DNA of 64,000 bases from Clostridia bacterium (lineage in GTDB: Bacteria; Bacillota; Clostridia; Acetivibrionales; DSM-2933). The notes under the pieces are model-generated. The model saw only the letters and a list, made by a program, of their open reading frames with translations, had not been told where the DNA came from and searched no databases. Below are positions 27,347 through 36,535 of the stretch, one piece after another (position 1 is the stretch's first letter; each line of letters opens with the position of its first letter). The stretch is taken from NCBI GenBank assembly GCA_026416815.1, contig JAOAEJ010000073.1, positions 1 to 64,000 of the forward strand. The letters run 5' to 3'. The position numbers were made by a program, and so were the translations under genes.

Positions 27347-28509
27347 TATTTTTCACCCTCATTTGTTCTTACTTCTGTGCCATCCTTTATAGACATGCTT
27401 GGATTAAGTACTATCGTATCCCCTACAGACAGCCCTTCAGTAATTTGGGCCTCCATGTCTGATTGCAGCCCCGGCTTTACTACCACACGTTTTGCTTTTC
27501 CGTCTACCACCTTAAATACGTAGCTGCCGACATCCTTTTCGTATTTTATAGATTCCACCGGAACCTTTACTGCGTCTTTTATACTGCCTAGAAGAATATC
27601 AACGTTTGCGTCAAAGTCAACTTTCAGGTCTGCATCTTCATCCAATATATCTATTTCCGCTTGAAGGCTTGTATCCTGTCCTCCCATGGAAACCGCTTTG
27701 GCAGCAGCAGGGCTTATAAACGATACTTCGCCTTTATAAAGCTTACTCCCATTTTTTAATATGGCTTCCTGTCCTACTTTAACTTTTAATGAATCATACT
27801 TACCCAGTGACATTACTGCTTTAAGGTTATCCAACTGTTGAAGTGTAACAGCGGGCTGAGCCGGATTCAGTGTTGCTCCCTCTATCGCATTCAATGCAGT
27901 AACAACCCCATCAAAATCAGCAACAATTCCGCCTTTATATTTTTCCAGTTTGGAATTTGCCGAATCAAGTGCCACCTTTGCAAGGGACACCGAATTATCC
28001 ATAAGCTTTAGTTTCTCGTCTGAAATTGGCTGAAGGGCATCCCTCTTCTGCTTCAAAGTCTGGAGTTGAAGTGCATCCGAAGGATTTTTACTCCCTTCCA
28101 GCTCTTTTATTTGGTTATCCAATTTTTCAATATTATCATCAAGCTGTTCTTTTTGGCTTAATAGCTCACTTTTCTGCAAAACTGCATTATTGTACTGTAA
28201 TTTTGCTTGTGTTACACTGGCATTTAAATCATATATGTCATACTCCAGCATAACCTGACCTTTCTTAACATTATCTCCTACCTTTACCTTCACACTCTTA
28301 ACAGGAAGCTGGGCTGCTCCTACATAATTTTTAGTATTTTTTGACTGAATAATAGCATTAGTTGACAGGTAGGATTTCAAGTCTCCTTTGGTCACCGTTG
28401 CTGTTTTTACAACTTCGGACTTAGTCCCACTTTTACTCAATCCAACACCTACCAATAGTGCTGCAACTACTACTAGACTCGTTATTACTAGTACCTTTCT
28501 CTTTTTCAT
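27346..28509 (-). CDS. Efflux adaptor, HlyD/RND membrane-fusion type
   Basis: A 387-residue membrane-fusion-type protein: N-terminal anchor helix (about 5-24), a biotinyl-lipoyl-like domain split by a long helical hairpin (about 95-180 with QTLKQKRDALQ), then beta-barrel and membrane-proximal domains (VDANVDILLG, VKVPVESI, VVVKPGLQSDMEAQI). In a Gram-positive it links the MacB-like permease to substrate in the wall. It begins 3 bases after the marR stop. Confidence 0.88.
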   Translation of the reverse strand: MKKRKVLVITSLVVVAALLVGVGLSKSGTKSEVVKTATVTKGDLKSYLSTNAIIQSKNTKNYVGAAQLPVKSVKVKVGDNVKKGQVMLEYDIYDLNASVTQAKLQYNNAVLQKSELLSQKEQLDDNIEKLDNQIKELEGSKNPSDALQLQTLKQKRDALQPISDEKLKLMDNSVSLAKVALDSANSKLEKYKGGIVADFDGVVTALNAIEGATLNPAQPAVTLQQLDNLKAVMSLGKYDSLKVKVGQEAILKNGSKLYKGEVSFISPAAAKAVSMGGQDTSLQAEIDILDEDADLKVDFDANVDILLGSIKDAVKVPVESIKYEKDVGSYVFKVVDGKAKRVVVKPGLQSDMEAQITEGLSVGDTIVLNPSMSIKDGTEVRTNEGEK

Positions 28510-28512
28510 ATC

Positions 28513-28968
28513 TTATAACTCTCCTTTTTTACTTTCATCTATATTATCAAGAAGCTTATTAAGCTTCTCCAAACCTTTAATAATGTCCGCCAAATCTTCG
28601 GCCGTTGCGTCGCTGCAAAGACCTATAAAGTATTCTTCCATTCTTGCCTCAAACATATGGTTAATCTCTTCCACCTTATCAGTGAGAGCTACCTTTACTA
28701 CCCTTCTATCGTGATCATAACGAACTCTTCTTACTAGCCCCGTTTTTTCGAGCCGATCAATGATACCCGATATAGTACTATTTGTAAGCCCCATATGTTC
28801 GCTTATATCACTTATTTTCATTTCCCCATGCTGATTAAGAAGCGCAATCACCGACATTTGAGGGAAAGTCAAATCAAAATCATTACAGTAATTCCTGATG
28901 TTTTTGCTGAACTTAATCTTAACCTGGTTTATAAGACTTATAATAGTCTTACCATAGTTTATCTCCAT
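28513..28968 (-). CDS. MarR-family transcriptional regulator
   Basis: A 151-residue MarR-type winged helix protein: recognition segment ISEHMGLTNSTISGIIDRLEKTGLVRR (broken here as residues about 60-85) and wing YDHDRRVVKVALT. It heads the operon marR, adaptor, ATPase, permease and so presumably represses efflux genes until a ligand is bound. The ATG follows AAGGAGG. Three direct repeats upstream are the likely operator. Confidence 0.9.
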   Translation of the reverse strand: MEINYGKTIISLINQVKIKFSKNIRNYCNDFDLTFPQMSVIALLNQHGEMKISDISEHMGLTNSTISGIIDRLEKTGLVRRVRYDHDRRVVKVALTDKVEEINHMFEARMEEYFIGLCSDATAEDLADIIKGLEKLNKLLDNIDESKKGEL

Positions 28969-29000
28969 TTGTTTACCTCCTTATCATAGCATAGTAAAAA

Positions 29001-29048
29001 ATTAGCGCACTAATATTTACGACACTAATATTTCGCACACTAAATATT
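29001..29048. promoter_or_regulatory. Triple 15-bp direct repeat, putative MarR operator
   Basis: CACTAA begins at 29008, 29023 and 29038, exactly 15 bp apart, in the context CACTAATATTT(A/C)CG or close to it. The first unit also forms the palindrome ATTAG-CGCA-CTAAT at 29001-29014. It lies 33 to 80 bases upstream of marR. The 339-bp gene-free stretch 28969-29307 holds this array, the repeat element copy C and otherwise AT-rich sequence with no further feature seen. Confidence 0.6.
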
Positions 29049-29175
29049 ATACACTATGAATCGAATAGGTCAATAATAATTGGTAAATTTCATATTATAA
29101 GCAGTTGAATTTAGATTTTGATATGATAATATCGTATGATTTGTGTTTTAATTATAAATAAAATATTTTATATAC

Positions 29176-29300
29176 TATATAAATTGCAAAAAAGAACCTA
29201 CAACGAAGTTCTCCCTAAATCTTTTTTTGCAATTTGTTACCTTAAGTTATATTGCGATAATCATATTTTTCCTTGTAATATCATTATCGCAATTTATATA
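29176..29300. repeat. Structured dispersed repeat, copy C (full length)
   Basis: A 125-bp copy nearly identical to copy A. The ends form a perfect 12-bp terminal inverted repeat, TATATAAATTGC at 29176-29187 and its complement at 29289-29300. Hairpin 2 has an 11-bp perfect stem, ATTGCGATAAT at 29251-29261 with 29283-29293. Relative to copy A there are a few substitutions and one extra T in the T-run. It begins 8 bases beyond the pilZ stop codon. Confidence 0.85.
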
Positions 29301-29307
29301 CATTTGA

Positions 29308-30003
29308 CTAAAACTTCCTTCTGCGAATTAGGTAATAAAGAGCCAGCGACTTAACATTTTGCTCAATTTCGCTAATTATATCCTGTAAAATTTGACTATT
29401 CACTTTATCAATCCGTCTTACTTGCATACCATATTTATTAACCGATTCTTCCTTTACACTTCTGACAACTAATGCACTAAACTTCAGTGTTTTCCCATCA
29501 CCCACATCAATCTCCACTTCCACATCACTCTTTAATTCAATATCATGTTCAGTAGATACAGCCATAAAAACACCGGTTAAGCTGATATTAAGGCATGCCC
29601 CGGAAATTTTGTTGTTTAAGTCCTTTAGCGTAATAGAGGTATTATAATTAGTGCTATACCTTTTTGCATTTCTCCTATTAGGATACTTATGATAACTACT
29701 AACTGCCACCTCGATGAGTGGAAATTCTCCGACTCTAACACCGCTGACACTACCATAGATAAGGTATTCAAAATCTTTTTCCTCTACCCTGCACTCAAGG
29801 TTTTTTCCTTCGATATCTGTTGTTGAAAAATCTTCAGGCAAATTTAAATAGAGGCAGTGGTCCTTAATTGCCTGGATAATACCAACTGAAAACTCTGCTT
29901 CCGATCCATGCCTTATATTTACTACCGTACCTTTTTTAAAACTTAAGAAATCCGTTACTTTTTTATTTTTAGTAATTAAGTTAAAAAGCTTATCCAGAAA
30001 CAT
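29308..30003 (-). CDS. PilZ-domain c-di-GMP-binding protein
   Basis: A 231-residue cytosolic protein with a YcgR-like N-terminal domain (about 18-100) and a C-terminal PilZ domain (about 105-215). c-di-GMP ligands are visible: the RRNAKR arginine motif near 108 and NISLTG near 137 in the N/DxSxxG position. It is a probable c-di-GMP effector for motility, envelope or biofilm control; the HD-GYP protein at 57668 is a plausible c-di-GMP phosphodiesterase in the same network. The ATG follows GGAGG. Confidence 0.88.
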   Translation of the reverse strand: MFLDKLFNLITKNKKVTDFLSFKKGTVVNIRHGSEAEFSVGIIQAIKDHCLYLNLPEDFSTTDIEGKNLECRVEEKDFEYLIYGSVSGVRVGEFPLIEVAVSSYHKYPNRRNAKRYSTNYNTSITLKDLNNKISGACLNISLTGVFMAVSTEHDIELKSDVEVEIDVGDGKTLKFSALVVRSVKEESVNKYGMQVRRIDKVNSQILQDIISEIEQNVKSLALYYLIRRRKF

Positions 30004-30267
30004 TATAAATTTTCCTCCCGATAAAGAGACATTCTGTATTCTAAAAATAACAGACTATGCTAATGCAGCAATAAGTTTACATAACGGTATATTCAATATT
30101 ATTATCTTACCCATAAAAAGCTAATTGTAATCAAGAACTCCATAAATTAACAAAGTTTAACCTTTGATGACCTACCTTTTCTAAGCTTTTAGCAGAAATC
30201 AAATTTGTTTTAAAATATAACTTCACTGTTTGATGTACTCATATAAGTCAGAAGACCAGAGATAGGT

Positions 30268-30303
30268 AAAAAAAATTCCCGTCCAGAAACTGTTACGGGA
30301 TTT
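30268..30303 (-). terminator. Intrinsic terminator for the TPR lipoprotein
   Basis: Read on the minus strand, stem TCCCGT / ACGGGA is followed by TTTTTTT (A-run 30268-30275). It lies about 130 bases after the 30431 stop. The rest of the 427-bp gene-free stretch 30004-30430 is AT-rich and holds an AGAACA/TGTTCT palindrome at the lipoprotein stop (see rejected list); nothing else was found. Confidence 0.6.
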
Positions 30304-30430
30304 AGGGGAGTATAGTTAATACTCATATTTATGATAACTTTTTTCGACACAAAGTTCAAGTATTTTCAATGTTCTATTTTCCTTCCACAAAACATAGTGT
30401 TCAACATGCATTTACAGAACAAAATATGTT

Positions 30431-31255
30431 CTATTTATTCAGACGCTCAAAGCCGGACTTAGCATGTGTATTCTCAGGATTAAACTCCAGTGCTTTTTTA
30501 AAGGCTTCTTTCGCCTCAGCTACTTTATTGGTTGATATATAGCTATATCCAAGTACAGTATAAGCATTTGATTTATTAATACTATCGGTGATTTTGTCTA
30601 ACCCACGATTAACTGTACTGATTGATTCCTCAAAGTTATTCAGATAATAATAAGCTGATCCAAGGCCGTAATATGCAGCTCCATTTGCAGGGTTTCTTTT
30701 TACAGCCTCATTAAAAGCATTGGCAGCCTTTGAAAGTTCTTTATCCTTCCCTTTTCCGTCTACATACATCCAGCCTATCTGAACATAATAATCTGAAATT
30801 GCTTCATTTATATTCTTTTCACTTTCAACGTTTACTCTCCATACACCTCCATCATTTACAATCACCCCTGTCGATGTAATTGATGTCTCTTTATTGAGGT
30901 AGAGGTTTTTTACCGTGCTGTTAATTTGAAAACTAACGGCCTCTTTGTATTCCTTAGTATTTATTATGGCATTTTTATGTTCTTTATCTTTTACTATACG
31001 GTAGTCGATTAACGTAGTAGTATCTCTTATAAGCTGCTGAAGCAGGATAAAATCACCCTTACCGAAGTTCTCCTTTTCGTGCTGAGTCAATAAATCATAC
31101 GCAAGGTCAAACCTACCGCTTTTAATGTTTTTCATATATGATTCCATTAAATCCATAGGATTTCCTTCGGGAGTTGATGAACAACCTATTAGGTTAAATA
31201 CAAACAAAATTGCAAAAAATACCGGTGTAAGCATTTTTAACTTATTTATCTTCAT
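30431..31255 (-). CDS. TPR-repeat lipoprotein
   Basis: A 274-residue predicted lipoprotein: signal peptide with lipobox ending at C25 (FNLIGC). Residues about 33-150 form a globular region of unrecognised type; the C-terminal third contains three TPR-like repeats (for example NGAAYYGLGSAYYYLNNFEESIS and AYTVLGYSYISTNKVAEAKEAF). It probably mediates protein contacts on the outer face of the membrane. It lies downstream of the copper-amine-oxidase-domain gene, separated by 173 bp. Confidence 0.78.
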   Translation of the reverse strand: MKINKLKMLTPVFFAILFVFNLIGCSSTPEGNPMDLMESYMKNIKSGRFDLAYDLLTQHEKENFGKGDFILLQQLIRDTTTLIDYRIVKDKEHKNAIINTKEYKEAVSFQINSTVKNLYLNKETSITSTGVIVNDGGVWRVNVESEKNINEAISDYYVQIGWMYVDGKGKDKELSKAANAFNEAVKRNPANGAAYYGLGSAYYYLNNFEESISTVNRGLDKITDSINKSNAYTVLGYSYISTNKVAEAKEAFKKALEFNPENTHAKSGFERLNK

Positions 31256-31388
31256 AAATCTAAATCCCCTTTCAGTAAAAGGTGTTTGTATACAATACAG
31301 TTTGCTTAAATCACCCCATATATATTTAACACTTACAACTGCATAAGTGTCAAGTACTGCAAAACAAATGCTTTTACTATAAAAGAAA

Positions 31389-31405
31389 CGGGGTTAGACA
31401 CCCCG
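31389..31405 (-). terminator. Hairpin terminator after the 660-aa protein
   Basis: Stem CGGGGT / ACCCCG at 31389-31394 and 31400-31405, followed on the minus strand by TTTCTTTT. It lies 24 bases downstream of the stop at 31429. Confidence 0.6.
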
Positions 31406-31428
31406 CTCCTGTTCTCTGTATGACTATT

Positions 31429-33411
31429 TTATTCCTTCTCAACTTCTGGATTGAATGACTCCCATATATCATTAACTTCTTTGATGTTTTTATCGGTAGA
31501 TGTCAAATCCGATATAATAGCTATAAAACAGTAAGAGTACTTTTCTCTATCCACTATATAGCATTTTACATCTGCGTATGCTTCTTCATCATCATTTTCA
31601 AGTCTATATGTATATACTGTTACAGTGGTGTTTTTAGCACTGACAGGCTCTTTTTTGATAAACTCCATATCGTAGCCTTCAACAATGGCGCCTAAATACC
31701 TGAACTTCTCTTCGTCAGTCAAATCTTTTGTTTTCAGAGACTTTTCCACCGCTTGTACAGTTACCGCCATACCGGATATAGGGTTTACATACATTTGAAG
31801 AGCTTCATCATAAGAATCATATTTCTGCCAGTTCCCGGGGATTTTTGCACTCCATTTATACTTTTTATTTTGAATATCGGTAAGTTTGTCGTCCTTTCCT
31901 ACCGGACTTTTACCGCTTTTATCATTATAGCTCTCCAAGTCCTTATCTAAATCCGAATCGTTGACTGGTAAAACTTTAAACGTATTTAAAGCCTTATAAT
32001 ATGCTTCTTTCTTATTCTCATACTGACCTTCAGGCAATTTTATCGAAATAGAATAAATATAATCGCCCGATTTAATAAAATGCTCATCTATTATATATTT
32101 TTGCCCATTCAACTGAATTGACGATACAAGCTTAAATGCTTTATATCCTGCAATCTCAGTACTTACTTGCTCAATAAACTTATAGTATTTTGGATTAAAA
32201 TTGGAGTCATACACATCCTTGGCTTTATCTACATAATCTTCAAGTTCACTGTCTTCTTCGTCCTTTTCTATTTTTACATCTACATATTCCTTACTGTTTA
32301 AGCCCAGCCTTGTTCTGAGAGGATCTTGATCACTTATGGAAGTAAGTGCATCCCATTCCGGCGGCACATCCATAGACCATGTATAGTACTTATTACCATA
32401 GCTATCAAAGATTATGTAATTATCAAACCCGACAACTCCATATTTAACTTTTGATATATCCTCAATATCCCGGGCATTGTGTTTATACCCCAGAACAAAT
32501 GAATTCATTATTCCGCTATAGTATTTATCGTCTCTAAGTCTTTCAGGATTAGACTCATTGAAGGATGTTAAAACCACTCTGTAGATAAATTGTTTATTTA
32601 AATACACCCTCTCAACAATAGCTTCATCATAAGTACTGGTATAAAGGAATTCAGCAAAAGCCGGTGAAGCCTTTTCATTGAGCGAAGAATCTATAAGGGA
32701 ATCACTCTCGAAAGCATCTACACTCTCCTTATAATAATCTTCAAGCTCCTTACCTTCATTAATATCCACGATAACCTCAAGAGAAATTTGCCTATGGTCA
32801 TTCTCTATTGTGACATATTTAGAGTTAAAAGTATTCTCCGTTATACGAGAGCTTTTAGGTACATTTATGCTCCATCCGAAATAACTGTTGCCAACCTTTG
32901 CCTTAGTAATTCCTCCGGTGAGAAATGATAAATCACTTAGTGCCCCGTCGTCTTCAAGGACAATGCTAACAGATTTATTAGACGGATTATATTTGACAAC
33001 TGCTCCTAAGTTATCTCCTATAAGCTGTATTGGAACCATCGTTTTACCGTTTACAACCATAGGAGCAACCGGCAATTCTTTAGCCACCTTATTAATACTA
33101 TATTTTGTTGTACCTATTGCAAAATCAATTGATGAACTCCTATAAACAATATTGATTTGCCCAGTTCCTTTCCAGTTTAACTCCGCTCCAAAAGCCTGCA
33201 GGACAGGTACTAGAGGCACTATCGCATTACCCTTAGAAACGAAAGGCTTCTCAATTTTGATTGCTTTACCATTGATACTGGCTACATCGCTGCCTATAGT
33301 CATTTTAATCTCAACCTTATCATCCTCTACTGCAAAAACCGGTATAAATAAGTTTGAGATTAAAAATATGCTGATTACTATGGAAAGAATCCTCTTTGCA
33401 TATATATTCAT
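31429..33411 (-). CDS. Exported copper-amine-oxidase-like-domain protein
   Basis: A 660-residue exported protein with a signal peptide (about 1-28). Residues about 30-155 are a copper-amine-oxidase N-terminal-like domain (KGNAIVPLVPVLQAFGAELNW, KTMVPIQLIGDNLGA), a module common on clostridial surface proteins and not itself catalytic. The rest contains three similar PsbP-like segments (for example NVPKSSRITENTF, DVPPEWDALTS, KIPGNWQKYDS), suggesting triplication. It begins 25 bases after the htrA stop and so shares its transcript. Function is unknown. Confidence 0.78.
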   Translation of the reverse strand: MNIYAKRILSIVISIFLISNLFIPVFAVEDDKVEIKMTIGSDVASINGKAIKIEKPFVSKGNAIVPLVPVLQAFGAELNWKGTGQINIVYRSSSIDFAIGTTKYSINKVAKELPVAPMVVNGKTMVPIQLIGDNLGAVVKYNPSNKSVSIVLEDDGALSDLSFLTGGITKAKVGNSYFGWSINVPKSSRITENTFNSKYVTIENDHRQISLEVIVDINEGKELEDYYKESVDAFESDSLIDSSLNEKASPAFAEFLYTSTYDEAIVERVYLNKQFIYRVVLTSFNESNPERLRDDKYYSGIMNSFVLGYKHNARDIEDISKVKYGVVGFDNYIIFDSYGNKYYTWSMDVPPEWDALTSISDQDPLRTRLGLNSKEYVDVKIEKDEEDSELEDYVDKAKDVYDSNFNPKYYKFIEQVSTEIAGYKAFKLVSSIQLNGQKYIIDEHFIKSGDYIYSISIKLPEGQYENKKEAYYKALNTFKVLPVNDSDLDKDLESYNDKSGKSPVGKDDKLTDIQNKKYKWSAKIPGNWQKYDSYDEALQMYVNPISGMAVTVQAVEKSLKTKDLTDEEKFRYLGAIVEGYDMEFIKKEPVSAKNTTVTVYTYRLENDDEEAYADVKCYIVDREKYSYCFIAIISDLTSTDKNIKEVNDIWESFNPEVEKE

Positions 33412-33436
33412 AAGTATATATCCTTTCTCCTATGCT

Positions 33437-34585
33437 TTATTTGCTTTCGCCAAACTTAACTTTTATCTTGAACACAGTATCGTTCCTCTCCACGGTAAGT
33501 TCGCATGTGTTTCCCGGAAGATATTTTTTCATTTCTTCATTGAAATCAACCTTTGTATTCAACTTAACGTTATTTACAGCCAAAAGTATATCATCAACGA
33601 TAAGCCCTGCGTTTTCGGCAGGAGAACCTTCCTCTACATTGGTTATAGTCAAACCGTTGTTTCCTGACGGCAACCCATACTTTGCAGCAACCCCCTCTGA
33701 AAACTCCGCTCCCAGGTATGGCCTTCTTACTTTACCGTATTTTTCAAAGTGCCCTATTACGTACTTAACGGTATCTGCAGGAATTGAGAAGCTAAGCCCC
33801 TCTACACCAAAGCCAATAAATTTAACGGAATTTATACCTATTACCTCTCCCTTTAAATTAACCAAAGGACCTCCGCTGTTTCCTCCATTTATAGCCGCAT
33901 CCGACTGGATAAACCTGTACTCACCGTCAGCAGATCTGTTTATACCGCTTATTATACCTTTAGTGGCCGAATTCCTTAGTGAGAACGAAAGAGGTGTTCC
34001 TATCGCAATCACCGGTTCCCCTACGGTAACGTTTGATATGCTTCCAAAGGTAGCAGGGGTCAACCCACCTTTATCTATCTTTATCATAGCAAGGTCTATT
34101 TTTTCGTCCATAGCTTTTAGCCTCGCTGTATAAGCTTTACTGTTTGAAAGTACTACGACAATAGTCTCTAAATCCTTAACTACGTGGGCATTTGTGATAA
34201 TATACCCGTCAGCCCTATAAATTACTCCCGAGCCAAACACAAGGTTGTCCCCTTTGGAGCTGTATCCCTGGCTGCTTGGCTTTAGTTTTCCTATAATACC
34301 TACAACAGAGGGGCCAACCTTATTTACAATTGCCGAAACATTCTCTTCTTTACTTTTTATTGTTACTATATTATTTTGTTTGTTCCAATCCACAGTGGAG
34401 TTTAAGTTTTCCTCTACAACATCAACCGGGACATATACCTTACCATCTATTATTTTAGCTTCTGTGGGAACGACTTTATCATTTACATAAACCTTTACAC
34501 TATCGCTTGCATTAACAGTAATACCAAAGCACATCACAGCGGCTATAAGAAAAGCCATAGATATGTACAACCTCTTTTTTTTCAT
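33437..34585 (-). CDS. HtrA-like serine protease with N-terminal stalk domain
   Basis: A 382-residue membrane/exported serine protease. After a signal segment, residues about 30-78 form a short copper-amine-oxidase-type domain, which is unusual for HtrA. The protease domain has the catalytic triad H134 (TNAHVV), D164 (KIDLAMI) and S237 (NGGNSGGP). A PDZ domain covers about 290-378 (RRPYLGAEF, GLTITNVEEGSPAENAGL). It degrades or handles misfolded envelope proteins. It leads a two-gene unit with the 660-residue protein, which shares the N-terminal domain type. Confidence 0.88.
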   Translation of the reverse strand: MKKKRLYISMAFLIAAVMCFGITVNASDSVKVYVNDKVVPTEAKIIDGKVYVPVDVVEENLNSTVDWNKQNNIVTIKSKEENVSAIVNKVGPSVVGIIGKLKPSSQGYSSKGDNLVFGSGVIYRADGYIITNAHVVKDLETIVVVLSNSKAYTARLKAMDEKIDLAMIKIDKGGLTPATFGSISNVTVGEPVIAIGTPLSFSLRNSATKGIISGINRSADGEYRFIQSDAAINGGNSGGPLVNLKGEVIGINSVKFIGFGVEGLSFSIPADTVKYVIGHFEKYGKVRRPYLGAEFSEGVAAKYGLPSGNNGLTITNVEEGSPAENAGLIVDDILLAVNNVKLNTKVDFNEEMKKYLPGNTCELTVERNDTVFKIKVKFGESK

Positions 34586-34726
34586 TTTTTCCCCTCCAGA
34601 TATGTCGTCAAGTTTTATGCAATAAAAAACACTATGGTATTTTTATAAGCAATAGTTAAATTATAGCACAAACATACTAAATTTAATATTAAATACCTAT
34701 ATAATTTCCAAGTTAAAAAATTACAA

Positions 34727-34769
34727 AAAGAGACGCTTTAAGGTTTAGTTAATCTTAAAGCGTCTCTTT
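34727..34769. terminator. Strong bidirectional terminator after glyA
   Basis: A 16-bp perfect stem, AAAGAGACGCTTTAAG at 34727-34742 with its complement at 34754-34769, with T-runs on the minus-strand side. It lies 19 bases downstream of the glyA stop. Confidence 0.85.
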
Positions 34770-34787
34770 CTTATATAAGGCTATAGA

Positions 34788-36029
34788 TTACTTACTGTAT
34801 AAAGGATATTTATCGCACAATGCATTTACGCGTTTTACGATTTTTTCCCTTGAAGCTTCAAAATCCGTAATTGTCAGATGAATTAAATCTGCAATTTCAA
34901 CCATATCCTCTTCCTTCATTCCCCTTGCGGTAACAGCAGGAGTACCTATCCTCACACCGCTGGTTATGAATGGGCTTTGAGTATCAAAAGGTATGCCGTT
35001 TTTATTTGAAGTTATATATACTTCATCAAGCATTAATTGTGCTTGCTTACCGGTAACACCCATATTAGTGAGGTCTAACAGCATGAGGTGGTTATCGGTA
35101 CCATTGGATACAAGCTGGAACCCTTTTTCCATTAAAGCAATCGCTAATGCATTTGCATTCTTTACAATCTGTGTCTGATAAGCTTTAAACTCATCGCTCA
35201 AAACTTCTTTAAAGCTTACAGCCTTCGCTGCTATTACATGCATTAAAGGACCACCCTGTATTCCTGGGAATACTGCGCTATCTATTATTTTTGCAAATTC
35301 TTCTTTGCAAAGTATCATTCCACCCCTAGGACCGCGTAAGGTTTTATGGGTAGTTGTAGTTACAAAGTGAGCGTGAGGTACAGGATTCGGATGTAATCCG
35401 GCTGCTACAAGCCCTGCAATATGGGCCATATCCACCATCAGATACGCTCCTACTTCATCAGCTATCTCCCTGAACGCTTTAAAGTCGATAATTCTAGGAT
35501 AAGCGCTAGCACCGGCAATAATAAGCTTAGGCTTACTCTCTATTGCCAAACGTCTTACTTCATCATAATCTATCCTGCAATCTTCTTTTCTAACTCCATA
35601 GGACACTACATTATAATATTTTCCTGAAATATTTTTTGCCATACCGTGGCTAAGGTGTCCGCCATGGGCCAGATTCATACCCAATACAGTATCACCTGGG
35701 TTTAGAACTGCAAAAAATACCGCCATATTTGCTTGAGCTCCCGAGTGAGGCTGCACATTGGCATGGTCTGCTCCAAATATCTCTTTCGCTCTTTCTATAG
35801 CAAGTGCTTCAACAACATCTACATGCTCACACCCGCCGTAATATCTTTTTCCGGGATAACCTTCAGCATACTTGTTTGTAAGTGGTGTTCCCAATGCTTC
35901 CATAACCGCATCACTAACAAAGTTTTCAGATGCTATCAGCTCAATCTTATTCCGTTGTCTGTTAACTTCATCCTCAATAGCTTTTGCAACCTCAGGGTCA
36001 AACTTTTCGATTTCTTTAATACTGTACAT
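34788..36029 (-). CDS. glyA: Serine hydroxymethyltransferase
   Basis: A 413-residue PLP enzyme that interconverts serine and glycine with transfer of a one-carbon unit to tetrahydrofolate. The PLP-lysine motif is [14 protein letters not shown] (near K226). Typical segments are [26 protein letters not shown] and SGAQANMAV. It is preceded by a tandem glycine riboswitch with a transcription terminator, so expression is linked directly to glycine level. Confidence 0.96.
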   Translation of the reverse strand: MYSIKEIEKFDPEVAKAIEDEVNRQRNKIELIASENFVSDAVMEALGTPLTNKYAEGYPGKRYYGGCEHVDVVEALAIERAKEIFGADHANVQPHSGAQANMAVFFAVLNPGDTVLGMNLAHGGHLSHGMAKNISGKYYNVVSYGVRKEDCRIDYDEVRRLAIESKPKLIIAGASAYPRIIDFKAFREIADEVGAYLMVDMAHIAGLVAAGLHPNPVPHAHFVTTTTHKTLRGPRGGMILCKEEFAKIIDSAVFPGIQGGPLMHVIAAKAVSFKEVLSDEFKAYQTQIVKNANALAIALMEKGFQLVSNGTDNHLMLLDLTNMGVTGKQAQLMLDEVYITSNKNGIPFDTQSPFITSGVRIGTPAVTARGMKEEDMVEIADLIHLTITDFEASREKIVKRVNALCDKYPLYSK

Positions 36030-36064
36030 AAAACAAAAACCCTCCTGTCTACAGACTTCAATAT

Positions 36065-36140
36065 AATTAAAAAGTCAAATCCCATTAGCCGTCTCATTTT
36101 CACCTATAGGGTAAAATTGGACAGTTTAGCAGGATTTGAC
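36065..36140 (-). terminator. Intrinsic terminator, riboswitch expression platform
   Basis: On the minus strand GTCAAATCC (36140-36132) pairs with GGATTTGAC (36082-36074) as a perfect 9-bp stem, followed by TTTTTAATT. The loop itself folds further (ATTTTACC with GGTGAAAAT). It lies between the glycine aptamers and glyA and so is the likely control point. Another hairpin, AAAGCAT / ATGCTTT, lies at about 36158-36181. Confidence 0.75.
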
Positions 36141-36191
36141 CTCTGAATAAACCATGTCAAAAGCATCGCACAATTCATGCTTTAAGTAATA

Positions 36192-36419
36192 CTCTGTCCT
36201 TTTGCCTGAGAGATTATCTCCCAATACTTATCTAACGAAAATTAGACAAATTGGAAAACTTGCCCCTTCGGCGCCTTGACGGTCTCTCCAGAGGTGCGTC
36301 ATGCTATAGTCATTTAACCTGAGAGTATAACTCCTTCGGTGTACCGCATAATTAGTCGATTATTATTTAATCAATAAATTTAATTAAAAAACAATCCTTA
36401 ACGGTAACTCTCCCATAAC
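36192..36419 (-). ncRNA. Tandem glycine riboswitch (gcvT motif)
   Basis: Two consecutive aptamers are visible on the minus strand. Aptamer I spans 36419-36298: GGGAGAGTTACCG near its 5' end, CACCGAAGGAG, ACTCTCAGG, closed by GTTATG pairing with CATGAC. Aptamer II spans 36293-36192: CTCTGGAGAGACCG, GCGCCGAAGGGGCAAG and CTCTCAGGCAAAAGGACAGAG-type ending, closed by CTCTG with CAGAG. The linker is 4 bases. These conserved blocks and the tandem order match the known cooperative glycine riboswitch. It occupies most of the 506-bp gene-free stretch 36030-36535. Confidence 0.9.
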
Positions 36420-36535
36420 ACTCATCCGCAAGTATTTATTTGTCAATAAAATTATAATAACATTTAAAAACTATGTCAATGTAATGTTAAAAAAATAATA
36501 CTTTTTAGTAAAATAAGCGTGTCTTTTAGGATTAG

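Noticed and set aside
30416-30432. AGAACA-N5-TGTTCT palindrome near the TPR lipoprotein stop
   Set aside because: It resembles an SOS box but the spacing (GAAC-N7-GTTC) differs from the GAAC-N4-GTTC of the lexA region, and it lies at a gene end.
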